In this document: piece after piece, positions 24,938 through 33,352 of the stretch
Position numbering within the stretch: position 1 is the first letter of the stretch
Layout: each line of letters starts with the position of its first letter
Assembly (NCBI GenBank): GCA_947599965.1
Contig: CANQFP010000004.1
Coordinates: 1-49,602, forward strand
DNA length: 49,602 nucleotides
Direction of reading: 5' to 3'
Origin: an uncultured Atopobiaceae bacterium
Lineage (GTDB): Bacteria; Actinomycetota; Coriobacteriia; Coriobacteriales; Atopobiaceae
Translations under genes and position numbers: made by a program
The notes under the pieces: generated by a model
Database searches by the model: none
The model's input: the letters and a program-made list of their open reading frames with translations, nothing else
What the model was told of the DNA's origin: nothing

Positions 24938-25891
24938 CTACGAGCTCCCAGAGGGCCTCTTCGTGAACCTCCCACCACCCTCGCGGCTCGCCGCCTGCGA
25001 ACCCGACCGTTGCCCGAACCAACGGGTCATCTCCTCCGTCGCCGGCTGCACGGCCATGCCCACGAGCGTGGGGCCCGTGTGCACGATGAGGTCGGCCGTG
25101 ATGCCGGAGCGAAGGAGGCCGATCTCGTTCGGCACGCGCTGGCGGAGGTTGCGCTCCCAGGTGTCGACGGGAGCGTGCGGATCCGCGCTGCAAATCGCCA
25201 GCGTCACGGCATCGTAGGCCCGTGAGCGCGTGACGATGAGGTCCTCGATGGCGGAAATGGCCTTCGCCAAGCCGCGGGACTTCTTGACGATGCGATAGCG
25301 GCCGTCGCCGTCGCAATCGAAGACGGGCTTGATGTTGAGCGCGGAGCCGAGACGGTAGACGGCCTCGGAGATGCGACCGCCCTTGCGCAGGTAGACGAGC
25401 TCGTTCACGCAGAAGAGCACGAGGGTCTCCTCGGAGAGCTCGGTGAGGCGATGCTCGAGCTCCTCGAAGGGCACGCCCGCCTCGACCATGAGCGCGGCGT
25501 TCATGGTCACGAGCCCGGCGGCGACGCCGATGGACTTCGTGTCGATGACGGCCACGGGGAAGTCCTCGATCTGGTTCGCGACGAGGTGGACGGTCTCGTT
25601 CGTGGAGGAGAGGCCGGAGCTGATGGTGACGAAGACGGCCTTCTCGTAGCCCTCGGCGCGGCAGCGCTCGAGGATGTCGAGGAGCGTGGAGGGGGAGGGC
25701 AGCGAGGTGCTCGGGATCTCCTCGGGCAGGCGTCGCACGACGTCTTCCGTCGTGATGTCCACGTCGGTGTGATACGTGCCGTCGCTGAAATTGATGACGA
25801 GCGGCACGATCTTCACGTCGTGGGCCGCTGCGAAGTCCAGCGGCGTGTTCGTCCCCGAATCGGTGAGGACGGCGATCTTCTGCTCGTTCAT
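24938..25891 (-). CDS. DegV family protein (fatty-acid-binding)
   Basis: DegV proteins bind a fatty acid and in Gram-positive bacteria act with a fatty acid kinase (FakB role) to supply acyl-phosphate; cytoplasmic. The 317-residue protein has the N-terminal IAVLTDSGTNTPLD, the SDGTYHTDVDIT segment, TISSGLSSTNET (fatty-acid carboxylate pocket) and VYLRKGGRIS followed by LNIKPVF, all family hallmarks. About 30 C-terminal residues are polar and beyond the usual end. The start has ggggg upstream. No fakA-like kinase is in this window, so its partner must be elsewhere. It is convergent with pcrA and divergent from ppaC. Confidence 0.92.
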   Translation of the reverse strand: MNEQKIAVLTDSGTNTPLDFAAAHDVKIVPLVINFSDGTYHTDVDITTEDVVRRLPEEIPSTSLPSPSTLLDILERCRAEGYEKAVFVTISSGLSSTNETVHLVANQIEDFPVAVIDTKSIGVAAGLVTMNAALMVEAGVPFEELEHRLTELSEETLVLFCVNELVYLRKGGRISEAVYRLGSALNIKPVFDCDGDGRYRIVKKSRGLAKAISAIEDLIVTRSRAYDAVTLAICSADPHAPVDTWERNLRQRVPNEIGLLRSGITADLIVHTGPTLVGMAVQPATEEMTRWFGQRSGSQAASREGGGRFTKRPSGSS

Positions 25892-26020
25892 GGAACCCCC
25901 GAGCCGTGCATGGAAGAAGCGTACGACTCTCTACCCGAATCGCATGATGCGCGATCGGGGTTCGGCGGGCAGTTCGGCGAGCTTGCGCGCCACCTCGGGG
26001 GAATGGCGGAGGTTCTCTAC

Positions 26021-26026
26021 TACAAT
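26021..26026 (+). promoter_or_regulatory. Candidate -10 box for ppaC
   Basis: TACAAT lies 52 bases before the ppaC start in the divergent degV-ppaC region. No recognisable -35 at the usual distance. Confidence 0.4.
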
Positions 26027-26077
26027 CGGATCGGTATGCCAGCTGCGTGATGCGGCAGTCCTCGTGAAGGAGCCCCC

Positions 26078-27022
26078 ATGAGCACCGTCTTCGTCTTCGG
26101 CCACAAGCACCCCGACAACGATTCGATCCTCGCATCGGTCATGCTCTCCCAGCTCATGAACACCCTGGAGGACGGCAACACCTACGTGCCGAAACGCCTC
26201 GGCGAGATGCCGTTGGAATCCGCCGCGATCCTCAAGAGCTGGGAGTTCGCCGAGCCGGAGTATCTCGACGAGATCCCCGCGCCCGAGCCCGGCCAGGAGC
26301 GGCAGAAGGTCATCCTCGTCGATCACAACGAGGAGGTGCAGTCGGTCCACGGGCTCTCGAACGCCGAGATCGTGGGCGTCGTCGACCACCACCGCATCGC
26401 CGACTTCTCCACCCACAAGCCGATCTTCTTCATCACGCTGCCCTGGGGCTCCACGGCGACGATCATCCTCTACCTCTTCCACGCCTACGAGATCACGCCG
26501 ACGGTGGCGCAGCTCTCCTGCCTGCTCTCCGCGATGATGACGGACATGGTGATGATGAAGAGCCCCACCACCACCGACATCGACCGCCAGTTCGTGGAGA
26601 ACGTGGGCGAGATCCTCGGGCTCGACCCGGTGGACTTCGGCATGAACATCTTCACGAACCGCGCCACGGACAAATACACGCCGGACGAGATGGTCGCCCA
26701 CGACATCAAGGGCTTCGTCATCAACGGCAAGCGCGTCTTCATCGGCCAGTACGAGACCGTCGACAAGAACATCGCGCTCAACCGCGTCTCCGAGCTGCGC
26801 GAGGCGATGGAGAACTTCCGCAAGGAGAAGAACGCCGACACGCTCGTGCTCGCCGTGACGGACATCATGGAGGAGGGCTCGCAGATCCTCATGTGCGGCG
26901 ACAAGCGCCTCCCCGAGCGCGGCCTCGGCATCACCGACGAGCCGGGCGGCGTCTGGCTGCCGGGCGTGCTCTCCCGCAAGAAGCAGATCGCGGCGCCCAT
27001 CCTCGCGGCGGCCCACGACTAG
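26078..27022 (+). CDS. ppaC: Manganese-dependent (family II) inorganic pyrophosphatase
   Basis: This cytoplasmic DHH-family enzyme hydrolyses pyrophosphate to drive biosynthetic reactions. The 314-residue protein contains the metal-binding motifs FGHKHPDNDS (His9, Asp13, Asp15), VDHNE (Asp82) and VDHHR (Asp103-Arg106), and the C-terminal DHHA2 domain with the SRKKQIAAP substrate-binding segment at its end. It lacks CBS domains, so it is the short, non-nucleotide-regulated type. The start has aaggag six bases upstream. nhaA follows after 16 bases, so the two may be cotranscribed. Confidence 0.96.
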   Translation: MSTVFVFGHKHPDNDSILASVMLSQLMNTLEDGNTYVPKRLGEMPLESAAILKSWEFAEPEYLDEIPAPEPGQERQKVILVDHNEEVQSVHGLSNAEIVGVVDHHRIADFSTHKPIFFITLPWGSTATIILYLFHAYEITPTVAQLSCLLSAMMTDMVMMKSPTTTDIDRQFVENVGEILGLDPVDFGMNIFTNRATDKYTPDEMVAHDIKGFVINGKRVFIGQYETVDKNIALNRVSELREAMENFRKEKNADTLVLAVTDIMEEGSQILMCGDKRLPERGLGITDEPGGVWLPGVLSRKKQIAAPILAAAHD

Positions 27023-27038
27023 CCCTCCAAGCCCCTCG

Positions 27039-28505
27039 ATGGCGGAGACGGAAAAGCAGCTCGAGAGCGAACCCAAGGCCTCCGAGCAAGCGGCCTCGAT
27101 CATCGCGTATCCCGAGGTCAAGCAGCGCATGGCCATCCGCAGGCGCGCCGGGCGCGTCTTCGGCGACGGCACGATCGCCGCGGCGGTCATGGTCTTCGCG
27201 GCGCTGCTCGCCGTCGTCATCGCCAACACCGACGCCTACGAGGCCGTCCACGCGTTCCTCGAAACGCCGCTCTCGGTGGGCTTCGGCTCGTTCACGGCGT
27301 CGATGTCGGTCGAGGCCTTCGTCGACGACTTCCTCATGGCGATCTTCTTCTTGCTCGTGGGCATCGAGCTCAAGTACGAGGTGACGGTGGGGGAGCTGCG
27401 CCAGCCGCGCCAAGCGGCGCTGCCGATGCTCGCCGCGGTGGGCGGCGTGGCCATGCCCGCCGTCATCTACCTCGCGGTGAATGCCGGCGGCGCCACCCAG
27501 GGCTGGGCCGTTCCCATCGCGACGGACATCGCGTTCGCCCTCGGCGTCATGTCGCTTCTGGGCGATCGCGTGGCGCCGGCCACGAAGGTCTTCTTCTCCA
27601 CGCTCGCCATCGCGGACGACATCCTCGCGATCATCGTCATCGCCGTCTTCTACGGGAAGACGCCGAGCATCCCCTGGCTCGCGGCGAGCGGCATGTGCAT
27701 CGTCGTCCTCGCCATCATGAACAAGCGCAAGGCGTTCCAGGTGCGCCACTACCTGCTCGTGGGCCTCGTCCTTTGGGTCTGCGTCTACGACTCCGGCATC
27801 CACGCCACGCTCGCCGGCGTGATCCTCGCGTTCTTCCTGCCGGTGAAGAGCGAGGTGCGGCTCTCGGCGCTTCGCCCCTGGCTCTCCAGGAAATCGCACG
27901 AGCTCGACGAGACCTACGACGACAACATCCACGTCCTCGGCCAGCACCGCTTCACGCGCATCGCCGGTGACGTGGAGCGGATCATGCACCACGTCACCCC
28001 GCCCTTGGAGCGCATGGAGCGCGCCATCACCGTGCCCGTGAACTTCGTGATCCTGCCGATCTTCGCCTTCGTGAACGCGCAGGTGCGGCTCGTGGGCGTG
28101 GACATCCTCGGCATCGTCACCGATCCCATCACCGTGGGCGCCTACGTGGGCGCCGTGCTCGGCAAGCCCATCGGCATCATCGGGGTCACGGTGCTCCTCG
28201 TGGCCATCCGCTTCGCGAAGCTTCCCGAGGGCGTGGACTGGATCCAGATCGTGGGCGTGGGGCTCATGGGCGGCCTCGGATTCACCATGTCGATCCTCAT
28301 CGCCGGCCTCGCGTTCTCCGACCCCGCCGAGGTGCTCGCGGTGAAGTGCGCCATCCTCGCGGGCTCGCTCACGGCCGCCTTCATCGGCTCGATCTTCCTC
28401 TTCCTGTTCAGCAGGCGGGGGAAGGGCGATGGCGAAGCAGAGGAGGCCGCGGAGGAGGCCGAGGACGAGGCGCTCCTCGAAGCCGCCATGGAGAGGGGCG
28501 CCTAG
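27039..28505 (+). CDS. nhaA: Na+/H+ antiporter NhaA
   Basis: NhaA is an inner-membrane antiporter that exports Na+ (or Li+) for protons and controls internal pH and salt. The 488-residue protein has about a dozen hydrophobic segments, with the ATDIAFALG motif (Asp163) and the AIADD pair (Asp193/Asp194) at the ion-binding site. The N-terminal 40 residues and the Glu-rich C-terminal 30 residues extend beyond the E. coli protein. No good ribosome binding site precedes the ATG at 27039 (ccctccaagcccctcg); translation may be coupled to ppaC, or the true start may be the in-frame ATG at 27129. It is convergent with a small minus-strand gene. Confidence 0.93.
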   Translation: MAETEKQLESEPKASEQAASIIAYPEVKQRMAIRRRAGRVFGDGTIAAAVMVFAALLAVVIANTDAYEAVHAFLETPLSVGFGSFTASMSVEAFVDDFLMAIFFLLVGIELKYEVTVGELRQPRQAALPMLAAVGGVAMPAVIYLAVNAGGATQGWAVPIATDIAFALGVMSLLGDRVAPATKVFFSTLAIADDILAIIVIAVFYGKTPSIPWLAASGMCIVVLAIMNKRKAFQVRHYLLVGLVLWVCVYDSGIHATLAGVILAFFLPVKSEVRLSALRPWLSRKSHELDETYDDNIHVLGQHRFTRIAGDVERIMHHVTPPLERMERAITVPVNFVILPIFAFVNAQVRLVGVDILGIVTDPITVGAYVGAVLGKPIGIIGVTVLLVAIRFAKLPEGVDWIQIVGVGLMGGLGFTMSILIAGLAFSDPAEVLAVKCAILAGSLTAAFIGSIFLFLFSRRGKGDGEAEEAAEEAEDEALLEAAMERGA

Positions 28506-28520
28506 GGCGCAGGGAGCTCG

Positions 28521-28787
28521 CTACTCGACGAGCCCGATGCGCCCACTCCAACCGTGCGCCGTGATCGTCGAGTTCAGCTGCGTGGTGAGCTGCACGCGGG
28601 TGTAGCGTGCGGTCGGCAACGCCTCCACGATCTCGAGCACGTCCTTGCCGGCGTCGAAGGCGTCGGCCAGGGTGAGCACGTCATCCCTGTCCACGACCTT
28701 CGCGTGGGCGAAGAGCGCGTCGACGAGGCGCTGGAGCTCGCCGTCGTCGAAGAGGGGCTCGTAGCGTTCGCCGTGCGATCCGGCCAT
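28521..28787 (-). CDS. Small hypothetical protein
   Basis: I do not recognise this 88-residue protein. It is soluble, acidic in its first half (EPLFDDGELQRLVDAL, VVDRDDVLTLADAFDAG) and ends TAHGWSGRIGLVE. No Cys, no membrane segment. The ATG at 28787 has gaggg six bases upstream; a longer reading to 28841 is possible but lacks such a site. Codon use looks like that of neighbouring genes, so it is probably real. It lies between the convergent nhaA end and a divergently transcribed aminotransferase gene. Confidence 0.6.
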   Translation of the reverse strand: MAGSHGERYEPLFDDGELQRLVDALFAHAKVVDRDDVLTLADAFDAGKDVLEIVEALPTARYTRVQLTTQLNSTITAHGWSGRIGLVE

Positions 28788-28934
28788 CTCCCGCCCTCGC
28801 TTTCGATCATGGTTACGAGCTCGCTGCCGAGGCGCGCTCAAGCCCCCGCGGTTTCCCGGGGAGCCTTAGCATAGGGCTCGAGCGCGCGCCCGCGCGTGCG
28901 CGATCCGCCGGTTGCACGAGAGAGGGGCCGCCCC

Positions 28935-30221
28935 ATGGCGCCGAACTTCGCTTTGCTTTCCGATGAGGAGCTCGCGAGCGCGCTCGCGGCCGCCGAGGCC
29001 GAGGTGGCCGAGCTCAAGAGCCGCGGCATCTCCCTCGACATGGCGCGCGGAAAGCCGAGCCCGGAGCAGGTGGCCCTCTCGAGGCCGATGCTCGACGTCG
29101 TGAACTCGCTCTCCGAGCTCGCCGACGACGGGGTCGACGCGTCCAACTACGGCGCCCCGTGGGGCCTCCCCTCGGCCAGGCGGCTCATGGCCGAGATCAT
29201 GGGATGCGCGCCCGAGCGGGTGGTGGTTGCCGGTTCCTCCAGCTTGAACCTGCAGTTCGACTGCCTCGTGCACGCTTGGGTGCGCGGCGTTGCCGGCGAG
29301 GCGCCGTGGAGCCGCGCCGAGCGGGTCGTCTTCCTCTGCCCGAGCCCGGGCTACGATCGCCACTTCGCCATGACGGCGCATTTCGGCATCGAGAACGTCG
29401 CCGTGCCCATGACGCCCGAGGGCCCCGACATGGACATCGTGGAGGAACTCGTGCGCGACCCCGCCGTGAAGGGGCTCTGGGCCGTGCCGAAGTACCAAAA
29501 CCCCACGGGCATCACCTTCTCCGACGAGGTGGTGCGCCGGATCGCGCGCCTCGAGCCGGCGGCTCAAGATTTCCGCGTCTTCTGGGACAACGCCTACGCC
29601 GTCCACGACCTCTACGACGAGGGCGACGAGCTCCTCGAGATCTTCGGCGCCATCGAAGGGGAGCGGGGGCGCGACCTCGTCTACGAGTTCGCCTCCACCT
29701 CCAAGATCACCTTCCCCGGTTCGGGCATCGCCGCCCTCGCCGCCTCGCCGGCCGACCTCGCCGACCTCGAGGAGACCTTCGCCATGGAGCGCGTGTGCCC
29801 GGACAAGCTGAACATGCTCCGCCACTCCCGCTACCTGCCGGATCTTGCCGCCGTGAAGGCGCACATGGCCGAGCTCGCCGAGCTCATGCGCCCGCGCTTC
29901 GAGCTCGTGGACGAGAAGCTCCGGAAGGGGCTCGGCAGCGCCTCCGGCTGCACGTGGACCACGCCGCGTGGCGGCTACTTCGTGAGCTTCAACGGGCCCG
30001 TGGGGAGCGCCAAGGCCATCGTCCGGCTCTGCCGCGAGGTGGGGGTCACGCTCACCGGCGCCGGCGCCACGTGGCCCTACGGCGAAGATCCCGAGGATAG
30101 GAACATCCGCATCGCGCCCACGTATCCCTCGCTCGGGGAGCTCGCCCAGGCGCTCGAGGTCTTCTGCGCCTGCACGCGTCTCGTCTGCTTGCAGCTGGCC
30201 GCGGCCGAGCGCGGAATCTGA
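28935..30221 (+). CDS. Aminotransferase, AspT-like class I (putative aspartate aminotransferase)
   Basis: This 428-residue PLP enzyme matches the AspT/alanine-glyoxylate-like group (Corynebacterium AspT type): the LDMARGKPSPEQVALS segment near residue 35 is diagnostic. The PLP-binding lysine is in the STSKITFPGSG segment, PKYQNPTG lies upstream, and the substrate-carboxylate Arg is probably in the late NIRIAPTYPS segment. It likely moves amino groups between aspartate and 2-oxoglutarate, although alanine use is possible. The start at 28935 has gagaggggcc upstream; a longer in-frame reading to 28896 is not supported. It stands alone, divergent from a small hypothetical gene. Confidence 0.82.
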   Translation: MAPNFALLSDEELASALAAAEAEVAELKSRGISLDMARGKPSPEQVALSRPMLDVVNSLSELADDGVDASNYGAPWGLPSARRLMAEIMGCAPERVVVAGSSSLNLQFDCLVHAWVRGVAGEAPWSRAERVVFLCPSPGYDRHFAMTAHFGIENVAVPMTPEGPDMDIVEELVRDPAVKGLWAVPKYQNPTGITFSDEVVRRIARLEPAAQDFRVFWDNAYAVHDLYDEGDELLEIFGAIEGERGRDLVYEFASTSKITFPGSGIAALAASPADLADLEETFAMERVCPDKLNMLRHSRYLPDLAAVKAHMAELAELMRPRFELVDEKLRKGLGSASGCTWTTPRGGYFVSFNGPVGSAKAIVRLCREVGVTLTGAGATWPYGEDPEDRNIRIAPTYPSLGELAQALEVFCACTRLVCLQLAAAERGI

Positions 30222-30280
30222 GCATTCGAGGCGGGCGTGGACGATTCGCGATGTCGCGCGCGGATTGCCCACGAGAGGCG

Positions 30281-30305
30281 CCAAACGTGTACGCTACTCG
30301 TTTGG
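30281..30305. other. Stem-loop upstream of the TPR protein gene
   Basis: CCAAACG (30281-30287) pairs with CGTTTGG (30299-30305) around an 11-base loop holding tacgct, a possible -10. It lies between the aminotransferase and the TPR gene. It could be a weak terminator or an operator overlapping the downstream promoter. Confidence 0.3.
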
Positions 30306-30369
30306 ACTTTGCACACGCCTTGCCGGGGCTCGATGAGCTCGGGCCCCATGGAGAAGGGTTCACGAACCT

Positions 30370-31218
30370 ATGTCTACGAAGCGCCCCAAGAAGCGCAACA
30401 AGCAGACCGTCGCCGCACAGCGCGCCCGCTACCAGAAGCAGCAGGAGGAGCTGGCCGCCGCCAAGAGCGGCAAGCGCAAGCGCGACGCCAAGGAGATCGC
30501 CGTCATCGTGATCTCCGTCATCGTGGCGCTCGGCCTCATGCTGCCGTCGCTCGCGCAGATCTTCGCGCAGCCGCAGACGCAGTCGATCCCCACCACGATC
30601 GAGGGCTATCAGGAGCGCTACCAGCCACTCGTCGACCAGCTCCAAGGTGAGCTCGAGGCCGATCCCACCAACGCCGACGCCGAGCTCCAACTCGCGAACA
30701 CCTACTTCGAGTGGGGCAGCTACGCGCGCATGTTCGCCGGCGACGACGAGTTCCGCGCCGAGGTCGAGCGCGTCTTCGGCGAGGCCAAGAGCGCCTATGC
30801 GAAATACGTCGAGCTCCTCGGTTCCACGGATTCCGAGGAGGCCAAGCAGGCCGAGGTCTCCGAGGCGCTCTGCTCCTACTACACGGGAGACACCGGCACG
30901 GCCATCAAGGACCTCACCGAGCTCGCCGAGAGCACGGACTTCGCGCCCGCGTGGGCCAACCTCGGCATGATCTACGCCGCCGAGGGCGCCACGAACACGG
31001 CCATCGAGTGCTATGAGAAGGGCGCCGCCGCCGACCCCGACAACGCGCTCGACGTGAAGGAGTACTGCGAGCAGCAGATCGAATCCCTCACCGCCTCGGC
31101 CGACGAGGGCGAGACGACCGATGACACCTCCGCGGACGGTGGCGATTCCGCCGCAGACGATGGTTCTTCGACCACCGATGGATCTGAATCCGGGGGAAGC
31201 GACGGCGAAGCCTCATAA
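30370..31218 (+). CDS. Membrane-anchored TPR protein
   Basis: The 282-residue protein has a Lys/Arg-rich N-terminus (about 1-40), one membrane helix (about 42-62, AVIVISVIVALGLMLPSLA), and an extracytoplasmic region. That region holds TPR-type repeats (DAELQLANTYFEWGS; APAWANLGMIYAAEGATNTAIECYEKGA) in roughly residues 95-225. It ends in a Ser/Asp/Gly/Thr-rich low-complexity tail. By positive-inside logic the repeats face outside the membrane. Similar proteins tether envelope complexes, but no specific role can be given. The ATG follows gagaaggg at a somewhat long distance. Confidence 0.7.
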   Translation: MSTKRPKKRNKQTVAAQRARYQKQQEELAAAKSGKRKRDAKEIAVIVISVIVALGLMLPSLAQIFAQPQTQSIPTTIEGYQERYQPLVDQLQGELEADPTNADAELQLANTYFEWGSYARMFAGDDEFRAEVERVFGEAKSAYAKYVELLGSTDSEEAKQAEVSEALCSYYTGDTGTAIKDLTELAESTDFAPAWANLGMIYAAEGATNTAIECYEKGAAADPDNALDVKEYCEQQIESLTASADEGETTDDTSADGGDSAADDGSSTTDGSESGGSDGEAS

Positions 31219-31294
31219 ACCTTAAAATGCTTTCAGACTGAGGCAGGCAGCGCCACATGCGTCTCGTGAGCTGGGATGGAAGGGGTTGGATACG

Positions 31295-31609
31295 ATGAGC
31301 CTCACCATTGAGACCAAGACCGCGGACAATCTGACGAGCGTCAACGTCGCGGGCGAAGTGGACGTCTCGAACGCTTCCGAACTCTCCGCCGTCCTCGCCG
31401 AGCTCATCGAACAGGGCGCGAAGAGCATCGACGTCTCCCTGGCCTCCGTCCCCTACATCGACTCCACCGGGATCGGTGTGCTCGTGGGCGCTGCCCACAA
31501 GGTTTCCGAGGCAGGCGGCGAGATGACCCTCTCCAAGCCGCAGCCCAACGTGCTCCGCGTGCTCACCCTCCTGGGCGTCGGCACGGAGTTCCACGTCCAG
31601 GAGAGCTAA
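31295..31609 (+). CDS. STAS-domain anti-anti-sigma factor (SpoIIAA/RsbV-like)
   Basis: This 104-residue single STAS domain resembles SpoIIAA and RsbV, which bind and neutralise an anti-sigma kinase when unphosphorylated. The conserved phosphorylation loop is present as YIDSTGIGVL, with Ser57 as the expected phospho-site. The N-terminal GEVDVSNASEL segment is typical. The ATG at 31295 is preferred over a TTG three codons earlier because aagggg sits nine bases upstream. No anti-sigma kinase or sigma factor is next to it, so it acts with partners encoded elsewhere, or in a partner-switching module unrelated to sigma factors. Confidence 0.88.
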   Translation: MSLTIETKTADNLTSVNVAGEVDVSNASELSAVLAELIEQGAKSIDVSLASVPYIDSTGIGVLVGAAHKVSEAGGEMTLSKPQPNVLRVLTLLGVGTEFHVQES

Positions 31610-31649
31610 CTCCCCCAACCTCATCGAGGCGAAACGGCGCCAAGTGCCC

Positions 31650-31655
31650 TACACT
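31650..31655 (+). promoter_or_regulatory. Candidate -10 box for tatA-tatC
   Basis: TACACT lies 90 bases before the tatA start. No clear -35. Tentative. Confidence 0.3.
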
Positions 31656-31744
31656 TCTCTTTTCGGAGAAGATCCGTCGTCCACGGCCCGGCACCGCGTC
31701 CTCGGCGGTGGGCGCGGCCGCGCGAGGCGAAGAGAGGGGGAGCG

Positions 31745-32329
31745 ATGTTCGGAATCGGCGACACCGAGTTCGTCCTCATCCTGATCTTCGCGTTCCTGCT
31801 CTTCGGCCCCGACAAGCTGCCGTCGATGGGTCGCACCATCGGGCGTGGCATCCGCCAGTTCCGCCAGGCCTCCGATAGCGTCACAAAAGTGGTGAAGAGC
31901 GAGGTCCTGGACCCCATCACCCAGTCCGCGAACGCCACCGCCGGTGCCGCCACGGGCGTCGCCGCAGGCGCGGCCGCGGCTCCCGTCACGCCCGAGGAGG
32001 ACCAGGCGGCCCTCGCCGAGCGGCCCAAGGAGACCTTCGCCGAACGCAGGGCGCGCCTCGCCGCCGAGAAGGCGGCTCACGAGTCCGAGGCGGCGGGCGA
32101 CGAACCCCCCGAGACGGGCGCGGTTGCCCCGGTCGCATCCGAGGCCGAGGTCGTGGAGGTCGAGGAGAGCGAGCCCGTGGCTCCCACCATCGCCTCGATG
32201 TGGGGCCTGAGCTCGTCTGCGCCCGAAGCCGCGCCTGCGCCCGAAGCCGCGTCTGCGCTCGAGCCCGTCGCGAGCGAACCCGCGCCCGAGGCGGCGGAAG
32301 TCGGCGACGCGTCGTCCGAGGAGGCCTAG
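31745..32329 (+). CDS. tatA: Sec-independent protein translocase TatA/TatB family
   Basis: TatA-type proteins form the transport pore of the twin-arginine pathway with TatC. The 194-residue protein has an N-terminal membrane helix (about residues 8-20), the hinge FGPDKLPSMG and an amphipathic helix (RTIGRGIRQFRQASDSVTKV). The remaining 130 residues form a long Ala/Glu/Pro-rich acidic tail. Since only one TatA/B gene is next to tatC, it may serve both the TatA and TatB roles, as in other minimal systems, but another copy could exist elsewhere. The start has gagaggggg upstream. tatC begins three bases after the stop. Confidence 0.9.
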   Translation: MFGIGDTEFVLILIFAFLLFGPDKLPSMGRTIGRGIRQFRQASDSVTKVVKSEVLDPITQSANATAGAATGVAAGAAAAPVTPEEDQAALAERPKETFAERRARLAAEKAAHESEAAGDEPPETGAVAPVASEAEVVEVEESEPVAPTIASMWGLSSSAPEAAPAPEAASALEPVASEPAPEAAEVGDASSEEA

Positions 32330-32332
32330 GCC

Positions 32333-33124
32333 ATGCCCATCGGACCAGCGCGCATGCCCCTCATGGATCACCTCGGCGAACTCCGCCGCCGGGTGACCAT
32401 CATCATCGTCGCCGTCATCGTCTGCGCCGTCATCGTCTACATGGCCACGCCGACCATCATCCAGATCTTCATTGATCCCGTGCGGCAGTACCTGCCGGGC
32501 GACGGCCAGCTCGCCGTCTTCAGCTCCCTCGGCGGCTTCACGATCCGCTTCAAGGTGGCGCTCTTCTGCGCCGTCATCATCTGCTCGCCGATCATCATCT
32601 GGGAGGTCATGGCGTTCTTCCTTCCCGCGCTCAAGCCCAGCGAGCGGCGCTGGGTGGTGCCCACGGTGGCGGCCCTCGTCGTGCTCTTCTTCATCGGCAT
32701 GGTGTTCTGCTACTTCGTCATCCAGCCCGCGGCGTTCGGCTGGATGATCGACCAGTCCTCGGCCATCGCCACGGTCATCCCCAACGCGGAGGACTACCTG
32801 AACATCATGATGTTGCTCGAGCTCGGCTTCGGCGTGGGCTTCGAGCTGCCGCTCGTGATCTTCTACCTCTCGATCCTCCACATCGTGCCCTACAAGTTCT
32901 TCCGCGAGAACTGGCGCTTCGTCTACGTGGGCCTGCTCATCCTCTCGGCCTTCACGACGCCGGACGCTTCGCCCGTGACCATGTTCTTCATGTTCGCCGC
33001 GCTCGTGCTCCTCTATGAGATCTCACTCGCCGTCGCGCGCTACATCATCGTGGCGAAGGACGGCAAGGAGGCGCTCAAGTGGACCCGCGACGACTACGCG
33101 AACCGCGACATCGAGGCTGCGTAG
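32333..33124 (+). CDS. tatC: Sec-independent protein translocase TatC
   Basis: TatC is the membrane receptor for folded proteins with twin-arginine signal peptides. The 263-residue protein has the N-terminal HLGELRRR signal-recognition motif, six predicted membrane helices, and a C-terminal SAFTTPDASPVT segment that corresponds to the conserved TPPDPxSQ region. A ccgaggagg ribosome binding site lies within the end of tatA, three bases before the start, so the two are cotranslated. The C-terminal cytoplasmic tail is short and charged. Confidence 0.95.
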   Translation: MPIGPARMPLMDHLGELRRRVTIIIVAVIVCAVIVYMATPTIIQIFIDPVRQYLPGDGQLAVFSSLGGFTIRFKVALFCAVIICSPIIIWEVMAFFLPALKPSERRWVVPTVAALVVLFFIGMVFCYFVIQPAAFGWMIDQSSAIATVIPNAEDYLNIMMLLELGFGVGFELPLVIFYLSILHIVPYKFFRENWRFVYVGLLILSAFTTPDASPVTMFFMFAALVLLYEISLAVARYIIVAKDGKEALKWTRDDYANRDIEAA

Positions 33125-33200
33125 GGGGGCTTTCCCGCCGCTCGTCGTCGAGAGCCGGGCTCGGCCGAATCCGACGTATCGATAGTGTTCAATCAAGCGT

Positions 33201-33243
33201 TGCCAGCTTGTTTGCCCACATGTGGTCGGAACAAGCGCTGGCA
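33201..33243. promoter_or_regulatory. Nested inverted repeat upstream of topA
   Basis: TGCCAGCTTGTT (33201-33212) is repeated inverted as AACAAGCGCTGGCA (33230-33243), with two unpaired bases. A CCACATGTGG palindrome (33216-33225) sits in the loop. The whole element lies just upstream of a candidate -10 for topA, the place for an activator or repressor site. Confidence 0.45.
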
Positions 33244-33265
33244 GTGCCACCCCTTGACGAGTGGG

Positions 33266-33271
33266 TATAGT
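33266..33271 (+). promoter_or_regulatory. Candidate -10 box for topA
   Basis: TATAGT is close to consensus and would give a start near 33278, 75 bases before the topA ATG. The -35 region overlaps the inverted repeat and is weak (cagtgc), which suggests an activator might be needed. Confidence 0.4.
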
Positions 33272-33352
33272 AAGGCGCGCCGAAGACGGCGTCGAGACGA
33301 TGCGTCTCCGCCGACCTCGGCCACCCATACGAGCAACCAACGAAGGAGCTTC

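Noticed and set aside
27023-27038. A promoter or ribosome binding site between ppaC and nhaA
   Set aside because: The 16-base gap has neither a purine-rich site nor a -10-like sequence; cotranscription is more likely.
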